Assembly: GCF_013410665.1 (NCBI RefSeq)
Contig: NZ_JACCFM010000001.1
Location: 3,756,246-3,820,245 of the forward strand
Length of the DNA: 64,000 nucleotides
Direction of reading: 5' to 3'
DNA from: Leifsonia psychrotolerans
Lineage (GTDB): Bacteria > Actinomycetota > Actinomycetes > Actinomycetales > Microbacteriaceae
The notes under the pieces are model-generated. The model was not told the origin of the DNA, did not search any database, and was given only the letters and a program-made list of their open reading frames with translations. Of the stretch, positions 34,251 through 42,906 are shown in pieces. Each line of letters opens with the position of its first letter. Positions within the stretch are counted from its first letter, which is position 1. The position numbers were made by a program, and so were the translations under genes.

Positions 34251-34727
34251 ATGGTGAACACAGAACATCCGGCCGTGGATCGCGTGCGAGAGGCGCTGCT
34301 GGCCTTCGGCATTGACCCTGAGATTCGCTGGTTCGATGACGCAACGCCCAGTGCGCAGGCCGCGGCAGAGGCCCTTGGTATTCCGATCGGGGCCATCGCG
34401 AATTCGTTGATTTTCACTCTCGACGGTGAGCCCCTTCTGGTGCTCACCTCGGGCGCCCATCGCGTCGACACCGCGTGGCTCGGCGCGCAACTCGGCGGCA
34501 CGATCGGTCGGGCGTCGAAAGAGGTCGTGAAGCTAGCCACGGGCCAGGTGATCGGCGGGGTCGCCCCGGTCGGGCATCCGTCCCCTGTGCGCACGCTCGT
34601 CGATCTGGCGCTGGCCGACTACGAAACGGTGTGGGCCGCGGCCGGTCACGCGCACACGGTGTTCCCGACGACGTACGACGAACTCCTACGCATAACGGGC
34701 GGAGAGTCGACCGCGGTCGTGCCCTAA
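34251..34727 (+). CDS. YbaK/EbsC-family aminoacyl-tRNA editing protein
   Basis: 158 aa single-domain YbaK fold. Conserved pieces are EIRWFDDATPSAQAAAEALGIPIGAIANSLIF near the N-terminus, VLTSGAHRVD and ASKEVVKLATGQVIGGVAPVGHP (the GxxPxGH catalytic loop). It likely deacylates mischarged Cys- or Ala-tRNA in trans. Stand-alone gene; the downstream region holds hairpin copy 3. Confidence 0.88.
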   Translation: MVNTEHPAVDRVREALLAFGIDPEIRWFDDATPSAQAAAEALGIPIGAIANSLIFTLDGEPLLVLTSGAHRVDTAWLGAQLGGTIGRASKEVVKLATGQVIGGVAPVGHPSPVRTLVDLALADYETVWAAAGHAHTVFPTTYDELLRITGGESTAVVP

Positions 34728-34777
34728 CAGACTCGAGCCGCGTCTCGCTTGGTCTCGCGTCGTCCCGCTTCGTCCCA

Positions 34778-34834
34778 CGAGAGTGCAGTTGTCGGTGCTT
34801 CAACGCGCTCATAACAACAACAACTGCACTCTCG
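34778..34834. repeat. Dispersed hairpin element, copy 3 (degenerate)
   Basis: CGAGAGTGCAGTTG (34778-34791) pairs perfectly with CAACTGCACTCTCG (34821-34834). The inner part is imperfect compared with copies at 2585 and 32564, though the right arm keeps CAACAACAACTGCACTC. It lies between the convergent ybaK-like gene and galK, where a bidirectional terminator would be expected. Confidence 0.8.
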
Positions 34835-34835
34835 C

Positions 34836-34865
34836 GGGGGATAGCGCGCGGGGGGATAGCGCGCG
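34836..34865. repeat. Two-copy GGGGATAGCGCGC tandem
   Basis: GGGGGATAGCGCGC is followed directly by GGGGGGATAGCGCGC, a 15-bp direct duplication beside hairpin copy 3. Nothing else is seen in this stretch. Confidence 0.6.
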
Positions 34866-34898
34866 AGGGGACGACGCAAACGGGGCGAGCGAGGGCGA

Positions 34899-36062
34899 CT
34901 ACTCCACCCGACGCGCTCCGTCGGCCGCTCGCACCACAAACAGTTCCGGTGTCGTGAATCCTTGGGCAGCGAACGCGGCGAGTACCGCCGCCTCGACGAC
35001 GGGAATCAGCGCGTGCGGAGTAAGGGCGATGGCCGCCCCGCCGAAACCGCCGCCGGTCATCCGTGCGCCGATTGCACCCGCGGCGCGAGCGGTCTCAACG
35101 GCAAGATCGAGCTCGGCCACCGAAATTTCGAAGTCGTCGCGCATCGAAACGTGTGAGGCGTCGAGCAGAGCGCCGATCGACTGGGGCCCGTGTTCGCGCA
35201 GCGTGCGTACGGTGTCGAGCACGCGCTGGTTCTCGGTCACAATGTGCCGCACCCGGCGGAAGGTTTCGTCGTCGAGCAGCGACTCTGCGCGCGGGAGGTC
35301 GTGCATGGTGATGTCGCGGAGGGAATCGGCGCCGAGCGCAGTAGCCCCGGCCTCGCAGGACGCACGCCGTGCGGCGTAACCGCCGGTGGCGTGCGCGTGG
35401 CTCACCTTCGTATCGATGATGAGAAGCTCGAGCCCGGCGTTGTCGAAGCCGAGGGGGATGACGTCGGATTCGAGGCTGCGGCAGTCGAGGAAGACCCCGG
35501 CATCCGCTTGGCCAAGCAAGGATGCCGACTGATCCATGATGCCGGTCGGCGCCCCGACGGCGCGGTTTTCGGCGAGCTGGCCGACCTTGGCCAGGGCGCG
35601 CCGGTCAAAGCCGAGCAACCAGACGTCGTTGAGCGCCACGGCCACGGCGCATTCGATCGCGGCCGACGACGACAGGCCGGCGCCAATCGGAACATCGGAG
35701 TCGATGTAGATCTCGAAGCCGCGCACCTCACCCAGTTCGGCTCCGAACTGGCCGAGCGCCCAGGCGACGCCGAGCGGGTAGGCCGACCAGCCATGCAGGT
35801 TCTCGGGCCGCACCTCATCGAGTGAGATCTCCACGACCTCGGCCGAGAACGAACTGGCGACGCGCATCAGACGGTCGTCGCGCAGGCTGAGCCCAATCAG
35901 TGTGCTGCGATTGATGGCGAACGGAAACACGAAACCGTCGTTGTAGTCGGTGTGTTCGCCGATCAGGTTGACGCGGCCCGGTGCCGACCAGAGCCCGGTC
36001 GGCGGGTGGGCAAAGGTGCGCACGAAGCCGGCGTGAACGGCTGCGGAGAGAGAGGCGGGCAT
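34899..36062 (-). CDS. galK: Galactokinase GalK
   Basis: 387 aa GHMP kinase. The galactokinase signature GRVNLIGEHTDYNDGFVFP is near residue 28, the ATP loop PIGAGLSSSAAIE near 122 and the C-terminal GHMP motif GGGFGGAAIAL near 345. It phosphorylates galactose at O1. It is co-transcribed with galT (2-nt gap) and diverges, as galTK, from a DeoR regulator. Confidence 0.95.
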   Translation of the reverse strand: MPASLSAAVHAGFVRTFAHPPTGLWSAPGRVNLIGEHTDYNDGFVFPFAINRSTLIGLSLRDDRLMRVASSFSAEVVEISLDEVRPENLHGWSAYPLGVAWALGQFGAELGEVRGFEIYIDSDVPIGAGLSSSAAIECAVAVALNDVWLLGFDRRALAKVGQLAENRAVGAPTGIMDQSASLLGQADAGVFLDCRSLESDVIPLGFDNAGLELLIIDTKVSHAHATGGYAARRASCEAGATALGADSLRDITMHDLPRAESLLDDETFRRVRHIVTENQRVLDTVRTLREHGPQSIGALLDASHVSMRDDFEISVAELDLAVETARAAGAIGARMTGGGFGGAAIALTPHALIPVVEAAVLAAFAAQGFTTPELFVVRAADGARRVE

Positions 36063-36064
36063 GG

Positions 36065-37216
36065 CTATTCGGTGTCCTTTTCTGCGGCGCGGGCCACGGC
36101 ATCCCGAATCGAGGCGGCAGCCTGCTCGGGGGCGACGTCGCCGATCCAGGCACCCATGGCGGCCTCGGATCCGGCGAGGAACTTGAGTTTGTCGGCGGCG
36201 CGACGCGGGCTGGTCACCTGCAGCATCAAACGGATGTCGTCACGATGCGTGCCAGTGGGAGCCTGGTGCCAGGCGGCGATGTAGGGCGTCGGGGTGTCGT
36301 AGATCTCGTCGATTCCGCGCAGCAGTCGGCGATAGAGCACGGCAAGTTCGTCGCGTTCGGCGAGGGTGGTGCCGGCGAAGTCGGGCACCTGGCGGTGCGG
36401 CAGCATGTGCACTTCGATGGGCCAGCGGGCCGCGAACGGAACGAACGCCGTCCAATGTTCGCCGCGCAGAATCACTCGGTCGCCGGCCTGTTCGCTGGCG
36501 AGAATGTCGGCGAACAAGCTCGGACCGTAGTGTTCGACGGATGCGATCACGCGCTGGGTGCGCGGTGTTACGTAGGGGTAGCAATAGATCTGTCCGTGCG
36601 GGTGGTGCAGGGTGACGCCGATTGCCTCGCCGCGATTCTCGAACGGGAAAACCTGCTGGATGCCGGGCAGCTGTGAGAGGGCGTGTGTGCGCTCGGCCCA
36701 GGCCTCGATCACCGTGCGGGCGCGCGTAGTCGACAGGCTTGCGAACGATCCCTCGTGCTCGGGGCTGAAGCAGACGACCTCGCAGCGACCGACCGACGTG
36801 CGTGTGCGACCGAGACCGATTGTGTTGAGGTCGTCGAGGTCGGCCGGCGCGTTGTCGTCCTCGAGCAGCGGACCGAATGACGGCGACTTGTTCTCAAACA
36901 CCGCAACGTCGTAGTTGCTCGGAATCTCAGAGGGGTTCTCGGGCGTCGACGGTGCGAGTGGGTCGAGGTGGGCCGGTGGCAGAAAGACACGGTTTTGTCG
37001 GGCTGCGGCGATCGAAACCCAGTCGCCGGTGAGAGCGTCTTGGCGCATCGAAGCCGTGGCCGGACGCGGAGCCAAATCTCGCAGGTCGGCCGAACGTTCG
37101 GGCGGCAGAGCCGTGTTCGGATCATCGAAGTAGATCAACTCACGGCCGTCGGCCAGGGTATGACGCTGACGGGCGATGCGCTGGTCGCTGACGAAAGTGG
37201 GGGAGACGGTATCCAT
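36065..37216 (-). CDS. galT: Galactose-1-phosphate uridylyltransferase GalT
   Basis: 383 aa. Catalytic motif LHHPHGQIYCYP (HPHGQ) lies near residue 195, with LTGDWVSIAAARQNRVF near 55 and VHMLPHRQVPDF near 280 (zinc/UDP-sugar region). It exchanges UMP between UDP-glucose and galactose-1-P. ATG at 37216 is the natural start; the frame stays open upstream into the opposite-strand regulator, which is not coding. A possible -10 TATTCT lies only 9 nt before the ATG, so the transcript could be nearly leaderless. Confidence 0.95.
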   Translation of the reverse strand: MDTVSPTFVSDQRIARQRHTLADGRELIYFDDPNTALPPERSADLRDLAPRPATASMRQDALTGDWVSIAAARQNRVFLPPAHLDPLAPSTPENPSEIPSNYDVAVFENKSPSFGPLLEDDNAPADLDDLNTIGLGRTRTSVGRCEVVCFSPEHEGSFASLSTTRARTVIEAWAERTHALSQLPGIQQVFPFENRGEAIGVTLHHPHGQIYCYPYVTPRTQRVIASVEHYGPSLFADILASEQAGDRVILRGEHWTAFVPFAARWPIEVHMLPHRQVPDFAGTTLAERDELAVLYRRLLRGIDEIYDTPTPYIAAWHQAPTGTHRDDIRLMLQVTSPRRAADKLKFLAGSEAAMGAWIGDVAPEQAAASIRDAVARAAEKDTE

Positions 37217-37295
37217 AGAAGTGCCAGAATAGCCGATTTGCGCATGTGAAGACAGCTGCTTTCGTATTGATAAGTAAAGACAAGTAGGTGAAACT

Positions 37296-38129
37296 ATGAG
37301 CATGACCGAACGGATGCCTGAACGGCATGAGACTCTGCCTGCCTCCGTGCGTCGGGAGCGCATCCAGCGCCTCGTGGACGAACGCGGTTTCGTGCGCGTG
37401 AGCGAGCTGCGTGACACCTTCACGGTGTCGGCCGTCACGGCTCGCGCCGACCTCGACGCGCTTGTCGAGGCAGGCACGCTGACCCGGGTGCACGGGGGCG
37501 CGATGCCGGTTCGCAGCGGATTCTTGCCTGGGCGCACCGACCGCGAGCCATCATTCGAGGAGTCACTCGAGGCCTCCGTTATTCCCAAGCAGCAGATCGG
37601 TGAGCTCGCCGCTGCCCTCGTTCAGAGCGGGCAGAGCGTGATCCTGGACGTCGGAACGACGACTCTCGCCGTGGCCCGTGCACTCGCCGCTCGAACCGAT
37701 CTCACCGACGTTGTCATCATCACCAATGGGCTGAGCATTGCCCTCGAACTCGAGCCGACGATTCCGCGCTTCACGGTCATCGTGACGGGCGGGTCTCTGC
37801 GTCCCCTGCAACATTCACTTGTCGAACCGATGGCCGGGGCTGTACTGCGCAGCGTGCACGCCGACGTGGCCTTCATCGGCTGCAATGGTGTCGATGCCGA
37901 GCATGGCGTGACGAATATCAATCTGCCCGAGGCCGGGGTAAAATCGCTGATGCTCGCGGCCGCCCGCCGGGTGGTCGTGGTGGCAGCCGCCTCAAAGCTG
38001 GGCCAGGCGCATCTGGGCACGATCGGCCCTCTCACCGCGTTCGACACCCTGGTGACGGATGCCGCGGCCACACCGGCCCAGCTGGCCCCGCTGCGTGAGG
38101 TCGGGCTCGTTATTGTGAAGCCGGAATAG
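37296..38129 (+). CDS. DeoR-family regulator (galactose locus)
   Basis: 277 aa. The HTH spans RRERIQRLVDERGFVRVSELRDTFTVSAVTARADLDALVEAG (VSAVTARADL is the recognition helix). The DeoRC domain has ILDVGTTTLAVARAL, IITNGLSIALEL and VAFIGCNGVDAEHGVTN. AGGTG lies 5 nt before ATG 37296; a second in-frame ATG is at 37302. It diverges from galT across 79 bp, so it probably controls galTK and itself. galM follows 9 bp downstream. Confidence 0.9.
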   Translation: MSMTERMPERHETLPASVRRERIQRLVDERGFVRVSELRDTFTVSAVTARADLDALVEAGTLTRVHGGAMPVRSGFLPGRTDREPSFEESLEASVIPKQQIGELAAALVQSGQSVILDVGTTTLAVARALAARTDLTDVVIITNGLSIALELEPTIPRFTVIVTGGSLRPLQHSLVEPMAGAVLRSVHADVAFIGCNGVDAEHGVTNINLPEAGVKSLMLAAARRVVVVAAASKLGQAHLGTIGPLTAFDTLVTDAAATPAQLAPLREVGLVIVKPE

Positions 38130-38138
38130 GCTGGGCCT

Positions 38139-39113
38139 ATGCGCGCACCCACCGGCACTCAGCATCACCTTCGTCGTGAGACCACGACCGGCCTCGCGAC
38201 CGCCACCATCACCGAGATCGCAGCGGGTCTCCGTTCATATGCCGTGAACGGCATTGACCTGGTCGAGACCTTCGCCGAGCACAGCACGCCCCCGATGGCC
38301 GCCGGAATCGTGCTGGCGCCCTGGCCCAATCGCATCCGTGACGGGGCGTGGACGCAGAATGGCGTGACCCGCCAGCTGGCCCTCACCGAGCCGGCCCGGC
38401 GCAACGCCAGTCATGGACTCCTGCGGTTTGTGCCATACAGCGTGGTTAACCAGACAGCGGACTCGATCACGCTCGCGGCCACGATCTTTCCGCAGACCGG
38501 CTATCCGTTCCACCTCGAGACCACCGTCAGCTATGCCCTCACCGAAACTGGGATTGAGGTCACACACGGAGTGCAGAATGTGGGGCAGGATGCCGCGCCC
38601 TACGCGGTTGGAGCCCATCCGTATCTGCAGATCGGCGGGGTTCCGAGCAGTGAACTGACGCTCACCGTGAACGCGGCAACTCGCATTCTGGTCGACGAGC
38701 GGCAGAATCCTGTCGGCCAGGAGGCCGTGACCGGCACCGACTTCGATCTGCGCGCGGGGCGGCGCGTGGGTGAGCTCGACCTCGACACCGGGTACGCGGA
38801 CGTGTCGATCGTTGATGGCCAGAGCGAGCACGCGCTCACTGCTTCTGACGGACGTTCGGTCTGTCTCTGGGGTGATGCGAACGTGAGATACGTGCAGGTG
38901 TTCACGCCGACGGGCTTCCCCGCGCCCGGTCACGCTCTGCCGGGTTTCGAAGCCGGCACTATTCACCAAGCCGTCGCGATCGAACCGATGACGGCTCCGG
39001 CGAACGCGTTCAACACCGGTGAGGGCCTGCACTGGGTGGCGCCCGGAGAACGGTGGGCGGTGCGCTGGGGTATCCGTCACCGCGGGTTCCCAGTGCAGGC
39101 GGAACGCCCGTGA
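38139..39113 (+). CDS. galM: Aldose 1-epimerase (GalM-like)
   Basis: 324 aa mutarotase fold. LAPWPNRIRDGAW near residue 67 and NASHGLLRF near 90 (substrate His) are typical; GAHPYLQIG near 160 holds the catalytic His, and IEPMTAPANAFNTG near 290 holds the catalytic Glu. It interconverts alpha and beta galactose ahead of GalK. It is read in the same direction as the DeoR gene, with the DUF445 gene overlapping its stop (GTGA). Confidence 0.9.
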   Translation: MRAPTGTQHHLRRETTTGLATATITEIAAGLRSYAVNGIDLVETFAEHSTPPMAAGIVLAPWPNRIRDGAWTQNGVTRQLALTEPARRNASHGLLRFVPYSVVNQTADSITLAATIFPQTGYPFHLETTVSYALTETGIEVTHGVQNVGQDAAPYAVGAHPYLQIGGVPSSELTLTVNAATRILVDERQNPVGQEAVTGTDFDLRAGRRVGELDLDTGYADVSIVDGQSEHALTASDGRSVCLWGDANVRYVQVFTPTGFPAPGHALPGFEAGTIHQAVAIEPMTAPANAFNTGEGLHWVAPGERWAVRWGIRHRGFPVQAERP

Positions 39114-40381
39114 CCACGGTGCGCGTTCCGCTCAGCCCGGCGGATGCCGCCCGTCAGGTGGCGCTCACCCGCATGAAGCGCCTCGCCACGGGGCTCCTGC
39201 TCGTGATGGCCGTCATCTTTGCCGTTTCATTCGCACTGCAGGACCGCTATCCGTGGCTGCACTACGTGCGGGCGGCGGCCGAGGGCGGCATGGTCGGCGC
39301 GATCGCCGATTGGTTCGCGGTCACGGCACTGTTTCGGTATCCGCTCGGCCTGCATATACCGCACACCAATATCATCGCCAGTCGCAAGAACGAGATCGGG
39401 GCGAGCCTGGGCGAGTTCGTCGAGACGAACTTTCTCTCGGATTCCGTCGTGCGCGGCAAACTCGAATCGATGGGCATCTCCAGAAGCATCGGCACGTGGC
39501 TAGGCAGTCCCGAAAATGCGGGGCGGGTGAGCCAGGAGCTTGCGGTGGCCGCGCGCGCGGCGCTGAATCTGCTTGACGACGACATTCGCACACTGATCGA
39601 ATCGGCGGTGCGCGAGCATCTGCTTCCACCGGCATGGGCGCCGAGCATCGGTCGGGTGGGGGAGAAGCTCGTGGCCTCAGGGCAGCAGCAGGCCGCGGTT
39701 GACCTGCTGCTCGTCAAAGCCGACGGCTGGTTGCGAGCGCATCCGGAATCATTTGGCACCGCAGTGTCGGACCGCCTGCCAGGGTGGCTGCCGGGCTTCA
39801 TCGACAAGATGGTCGACGATCGCATGTATCGCGAGGCTCTCGGTTTCATCGAAGCGGTTCGAGTGACACCGGGGCACCCGCTCCGGGGGGCGATCGACCG
39901 GTACCTGGCCGACCTCATGCGCGACCTGCAGCACGACCCGGCGACGATCGAGCGGGTTGAAATATTCAAGCTTGATCTTCTCGACAGTCCACGGTTGCGT
40001 GAATTCGCTTCGGAGACCTGGGATTCCGTGAAGTCCGCGCTGCTCGGCGCGCTCGACGACCCCGAGGGGGCGTTGCTCGCCGGGATCCGGTCGACCCTCG
40101 GCGATTTCGGCGCGCGTCTCGCTCGCGATGAGACACTCGCCGGCAAGATCGACCGCTGGATCGCCGACACGCTCAGTTATATCGTGGTCAACTACCGCCA
40201 CGAGATAGCCGGGGTCATCACCGAGACGGTCGAGCGTTGGGACGCGGCCGAAACGACGGAGAAGATCGAACTACAGGTCGGCAAAGACCTGCAGTTCATT
40301 CGTATCAACGGCACGGTCGTCGGCGCGCTGGCCGGCCTTGCGATCTTTGCCACTGCGCAGGGTGTGGCGGCACTGTTCTAG
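39110..40381 (+). CDS. DUF445 family membrane protein
   Basis: 423 aa. One TM near residues 27-45 is followed by RAAAEGGMVGAIADWFAVTALFRYPLGLHIPHTNIIASRKNEIG, the DUF445 signature, and by a long helical region. The last residues TVVGALAGLAIFATAQGVAALF form a second TM. Function unknown. GTG at 39110 overlaps the galM stop; a longer start at 39053 would lie inside galM. Confidence 0.85.
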   Translation: MTTVRVPLSPADAARQVALTRMKRLATGLLLVMAVIFAVSFALQDRYPWLHYVRAAAEGGMVGAIADWFAVTALFRYPLGLHIPHTNIIASRKNEIGASLGEFVETNFLSDSVVRGKLESMGISRSIGTWLGSPENAGRVSQELAVAARAALNLLDDDIRTLIESAVREHLLPPAWAPSIGRVGEKLVASGQQQAAVDLLLVKADGWLRAHPESFGTAVSDRLPGWLPGFIDKMVDDRMYREALGFIEAVRVTPGHPLRGAIDRYLADLMRDLQHDPATIERVEIFKLDLLDSPRLREFASETWDSVKSALLGALDDPEGALLAGIRSTLGDFGARLARDETLAGKIDRWIADTLSYIVVNYRHEIAGVITETVERWDAAETTEKIELQVGKDLQFIRINGTVVGALAGLAIFATAQGVAALF

Positions 40382-40401
40382 CGGTCCGCAGTGGTGGTTC
40401 G

Positions 40402-40441
40402 GCAGCGGCTCGGCCTGCCTCGCAGCGGCTCGGCCTGGCTC
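40402..40441. repeat. Two tandem 20-bp units
   Basis: GCAGCGGCTCGGCCTG followed by SCTC is repeated at 40402-40421 and 40422-40441 in the gap between the convergent DUF445 and MetE-like genes. Confidence 0.7.
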
Positions 40442-40472
40442 GGTGCGGCCCGGCGGCGCGGCGACGTACCAG

Positions 40473-41606
40473 CTACGGTGCGACCGCCGCGATGACGGCG
40501 GCATGCAGGTCGAGTAGCGGCGCCGTGCGCTCGGCCGGCCCCCGCCCGAAGCCGCACTCCGTGGCGACACCAAACTGATCAATACCCGCTGCGGTGAGCG
40601 GCGCGCTCGCCGCCCGGATGCGACGACTCGCGCCGTCGATACCGTCCTCGTGGTGCACGAGCCCGAGATAGAGCTCGGTTTCGGCGTTCAGCTCCAATGA
40701 TGCCAGTGGAGCAAAGTAGGCGGCGTCGTCACGTTCGATCGGAACGGGCAGGTGCACCCAGTTGATCGGGCGCCTCACGGCGGAGCGCAGGCCGTTGGCG
40801 ACGGCGACCAGGTTGGCCGAGGTCGGTGGTTCGACGAAGTGCGATTCGGCAACATCGCCGTAACAGAGGTGGAAACCCAGCTCCACGCCGGCCGGAACGT
40901 GGGAGCCAGCGCGGGCCGCGAGCCTCACACAGCCATCGATGACGAGCGGTGAGCCGGGCTCGTGCAGCGTCGCTGTCGTCTCGGAAACGGCGTCATCCGT
41001 TTCGATGAACCAGGCTTCGAGGGGGCCGCCGCCGAGCGAGACGTGCTCAATGTAGGCGAACTCGGTGGCCAGGTCGATCTGAATGGCGAGGTCGTCGGCC
41101 GGAATGGCGGCGCAGATCGCGTCGATCTCGCGCAGCATCGCGCGCTCGTAGGCGGGGTAGACCTCGGCTTGATCCCGGGCGAAGACGTAGCTGGTGATGG
41201 GGGCGAGCGGCGAGGGCAGACAGACCTGAAATCGGGTGTGCGGCGCGATGACGCCCGCGTCGCGCAGGGCCATGAAGCGGGCGTAACTGTCACGGGCCGC
41301 GCTGGCATAGCCGAGTGGGCCGAACTCAAGGTTTTCGGATTCGACGGTGCCATCGAGGGCGAGCGGGCGCAGGTCGAAACCGGCGACGATGATCGGGTCG
41401 ATCGGCAGGCGCGTGAGGCCAGGCGTGGCGTCGAAGGCGGCGCCCTGAAACAGGATCCAGTGAAATCGCTCGCCGACCTCACCATCGGGGATGCGGGCAA
41501 GGTCTGCGCCCAGGTGCTCGGAGACGATGCGGAATGTGCCGTCGGCGGTGGGCTGGTTGATGGAACCGACGAGGTGGGCACCGCGCACGAGAGGGAACTG
41601 GGTCAT
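40473..41606 (-). CDS. MetE/UROD-like fold protein of unknown function
   Basis: 377 aa. It resembles the C-terminal half of cobalamin-independent methionine synthase (UROD/MetE-like TIM barrel): RGAHLVGSINQPT at the N-terminus, RIPDGEVGERFHWI, QIDLATEFAYIE, ELGFHLCYGD, and GIDQFGVATECGFGRGP near the C-terminus, where MetE carries its zinc Cys. It lacks the large N-terminal MetE half, so it is not a full methionine synthase. It may be an alternative methyltransferase, but nothing adjacent gives a substrate. Confidence 0.65.
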   Translation of the reverse strand: MTQFPLVRGAHLVGSINQPTADGTFRIVSEHLGADLARIPDGEVGERFHWILFQGAAFDATPGLTRLPIDPIIVAGFDLRPLALDGTVESENLEFGPLGYASAARDSYARFMALRDAGVIAPHTRFQVCLPSPLAPITSYVFARDQAEVYPAYERAMLREIDAICAAIPADDLAIQIDLATEFAYIEHVSLGGGPLEAWFIETDDAVSETTATLHEPGSPLVIDGCVRLAARAGSHVPAGVELGFHLCYGDVAESHFVEPPTSANLVAVANGLRSAVRRPINWVHLPVPIERDDAAYFAPLASLELNAETELYLGLVHHEDGIDGASRRIRAASAPLTAAGIDQFGVATECGFGRGPAERTAPLLDLHAAVIAAVAP

Positions 41607-41705
41607 CCGGTCATCCTAGGCGACAGGCGGCTCTGTGATCGCGTCATGGCGGTTCGCGGCGGGACGAGTGCTCTCGCTCGGCGACCGGTCTCGCGCTGAC
41701 AAAAA

Positions 41706-41747
41706 TTTGGCCCCCGGCCCAGGCAGCTGCCTGAATCGGGGGCCAAA
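41706..41747 (-). terminator. Rho-independent terminator of tRNA-Lys
   Basis: TTTGGCCCCCG (41706-41716) pairs with CGGGGGCCAAA (41737-41747); read on the minus strand the stem is followed by TTTTT. It lies 28 bp downstream of the tRNA 3' end. An inner GGCAGCTGCC extends the hairpin. Confidence 0.85.
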
Positions 41748-41774
41748 CGTGGTGCGGCGGGTAACCACACAGCG

Positions 41775-41847
41775 TGGGCCCCGTCGGGCTCGAACCGACG
41801 ACCCAAGGATTAAAAGTCCTTTGCTCTACCAACTGAGCTAGAGGCCC
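41775..41847 (-). tRNA. tRNA-Lys (UUU anticodon)
   Basis: 73 nt cloverleaf on the minus strand. Acceptor GGGCCTC/GGGGCCC, D-arm AGCTCAGTTGGTAGAGC, anticodon stem AAGGA/TCCTT around loop CTTTTAA with anticodon TTT, and T-arm GTCGGTTCGAGCCCGAC. The discriminator is A and CCA is not encoded. Confidence 0.97.
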
Positions 41848-41964
41848 GCGGTTAATAACTTAGCGTGGATTGAGGACTGGTTTTTGTCGCTACCGTTGGA
41901 GCTGTACTCCATCCGGCATTCCGCGCCGTTCAGCGCGCAGCCCCATTCCCGTTGGGAGGACGAC

Positions 41965-42594
41965 ATGGCTGAAGATTTTCACAAACCCACCCAGTTCTCG
42001 GGCAGCAAGTTCGAGTCGTTCACCGGCGGCGAAGACCCAGCGCAGATCAGTCGGGTCGCACACGAAACGGCCGAGGCGATTCTGTCGCGCGTGCGCAACG
42101 ACCCGGACCCGGCCATCGTCGAACGCCTCGTGGCCTACACCGACGAGCACGGCATCGATGCGGTCGCCGAGCTGTGGTCCCGGGCGACCCCGCGCAGCCT
42201 GCCGGGCGCCCTCTGGCGGATCTACCTGATTCGGTTGCTGATCCGGCAGGATCCCACCGGCACCGCATACCTCTATCAGCGCGGTGCCGAGGTCGCCGTC
42301 ACCATCGACCCCGTGGTTGCGGGCGCCCCGACTCCGACCGGCCCCGATGAGATCATCGCACTCGCCAACGAGATTCTGCGCGGTGTCTTCACGGGCGACT
42401 TCGCCGTCGCCCTCGATCGGGCCGCGGCCTTCTGCCGCGTGATCGCGATGGGATGCACGAGTGTTGCCGATGATTCGGATGCCGCCGCGCCGGCCCGTTC
42501 CAGCGAGCTCACCACGCGCGCGCTCCGGTTTTCCACCGTTGCGCAAGAGTTCACCTCATCCGCGCGGCTCTGGCGGTTGGGCTCGCTCGAATAG
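41965..42594 (+). CDS. Conserved hypothetical protein (actinobacterial)
   Basis: 209 aa, soluble and mostly helical, no signal peptide or TM. Regions such as DFHKPTQFSGSKFESF at the start, ARLWRLGSLE at the end and VDPVVAGAPTP-like sequence (TIDPVVAGAPTPTGPDEI) in the middle look conserved. I do not recognise a domain. Relatives may carry an RNA polymerase beta-subunit label in databases, but nothing in the sequence supports that. GGGAGG lies 5 nt before the ATG at 41965. It lies between tRNA-Lys and sigK. Confidence 0.75.
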   Translation: MAEDFHKPTQFSGSKFESFTGGEDPAQISRVAHETAEAILSRVRNDPDPAIVERLVAYTDEHGIDAVAELWSRATPRSLPGALWRIYLIRLLIRQDPTGTAYLYQRGAEVAVTIDPVVAGAPTPTGPDEIIALANEILRGVFTGDFAVALDRAAAFCRVIAMGCTSVADDSDAAAPARSSELTTRALRFSTVAQEFTSSARLWRLGSLE

Positions 42595-42906
42595 CACGCC
42601 AACACGCGCACCGGCCCCTGCGTCAGCCGACGGCGAACAGTCGATTTCGACGGTGAACCCGCCGCCGTCCTCGATTACACTGGACCCTGGTCGGACCGCA
42701 GTAACCCCGGGCTCCAATATTCGCCGCCAAGAGCGGCCTTCCGCCGAGAGGCGTTCTGCGGTCTGGCCTCACTCTCGGAGCGTGCTTTCCCGCTCCGGCC
42801 ATCGGCCTGCCTCCACGTGAATGAGGCCGCCGAAATTCGACCGGCTCGACCAATCCAATTGGGCATCCGCACCGAACCACGTGTATGGATCGGGAGAAAA
42901 ACTGAC
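42595..42906. other. Intergenic region upstream of sigK
   Basis: About 310 bp with no convincing gene. An open frame joins sigK from 42817, but the added 30 residues look unconserved. CAATCC (42851-42856) and CCGAAC (42872-42877) recall the SigK-type -35 CCATCC and -10 CCGAAT, but the 15-bp spacer is shorter than the usual 17-18, so autoregulation is only suggested. Confidence 0.4.

Noticed and set aside
40473..41606. metE (methionine synthase)
   Set aside because: Too short, and the N-terminal half is missing.
42852..42877. A firm SigK promoter upstream of sigK
   Set aside because: The hexamers resemble the SigK consensus, but the spacer is about 15 bp instead of 17-18, so I list it only as a hint.
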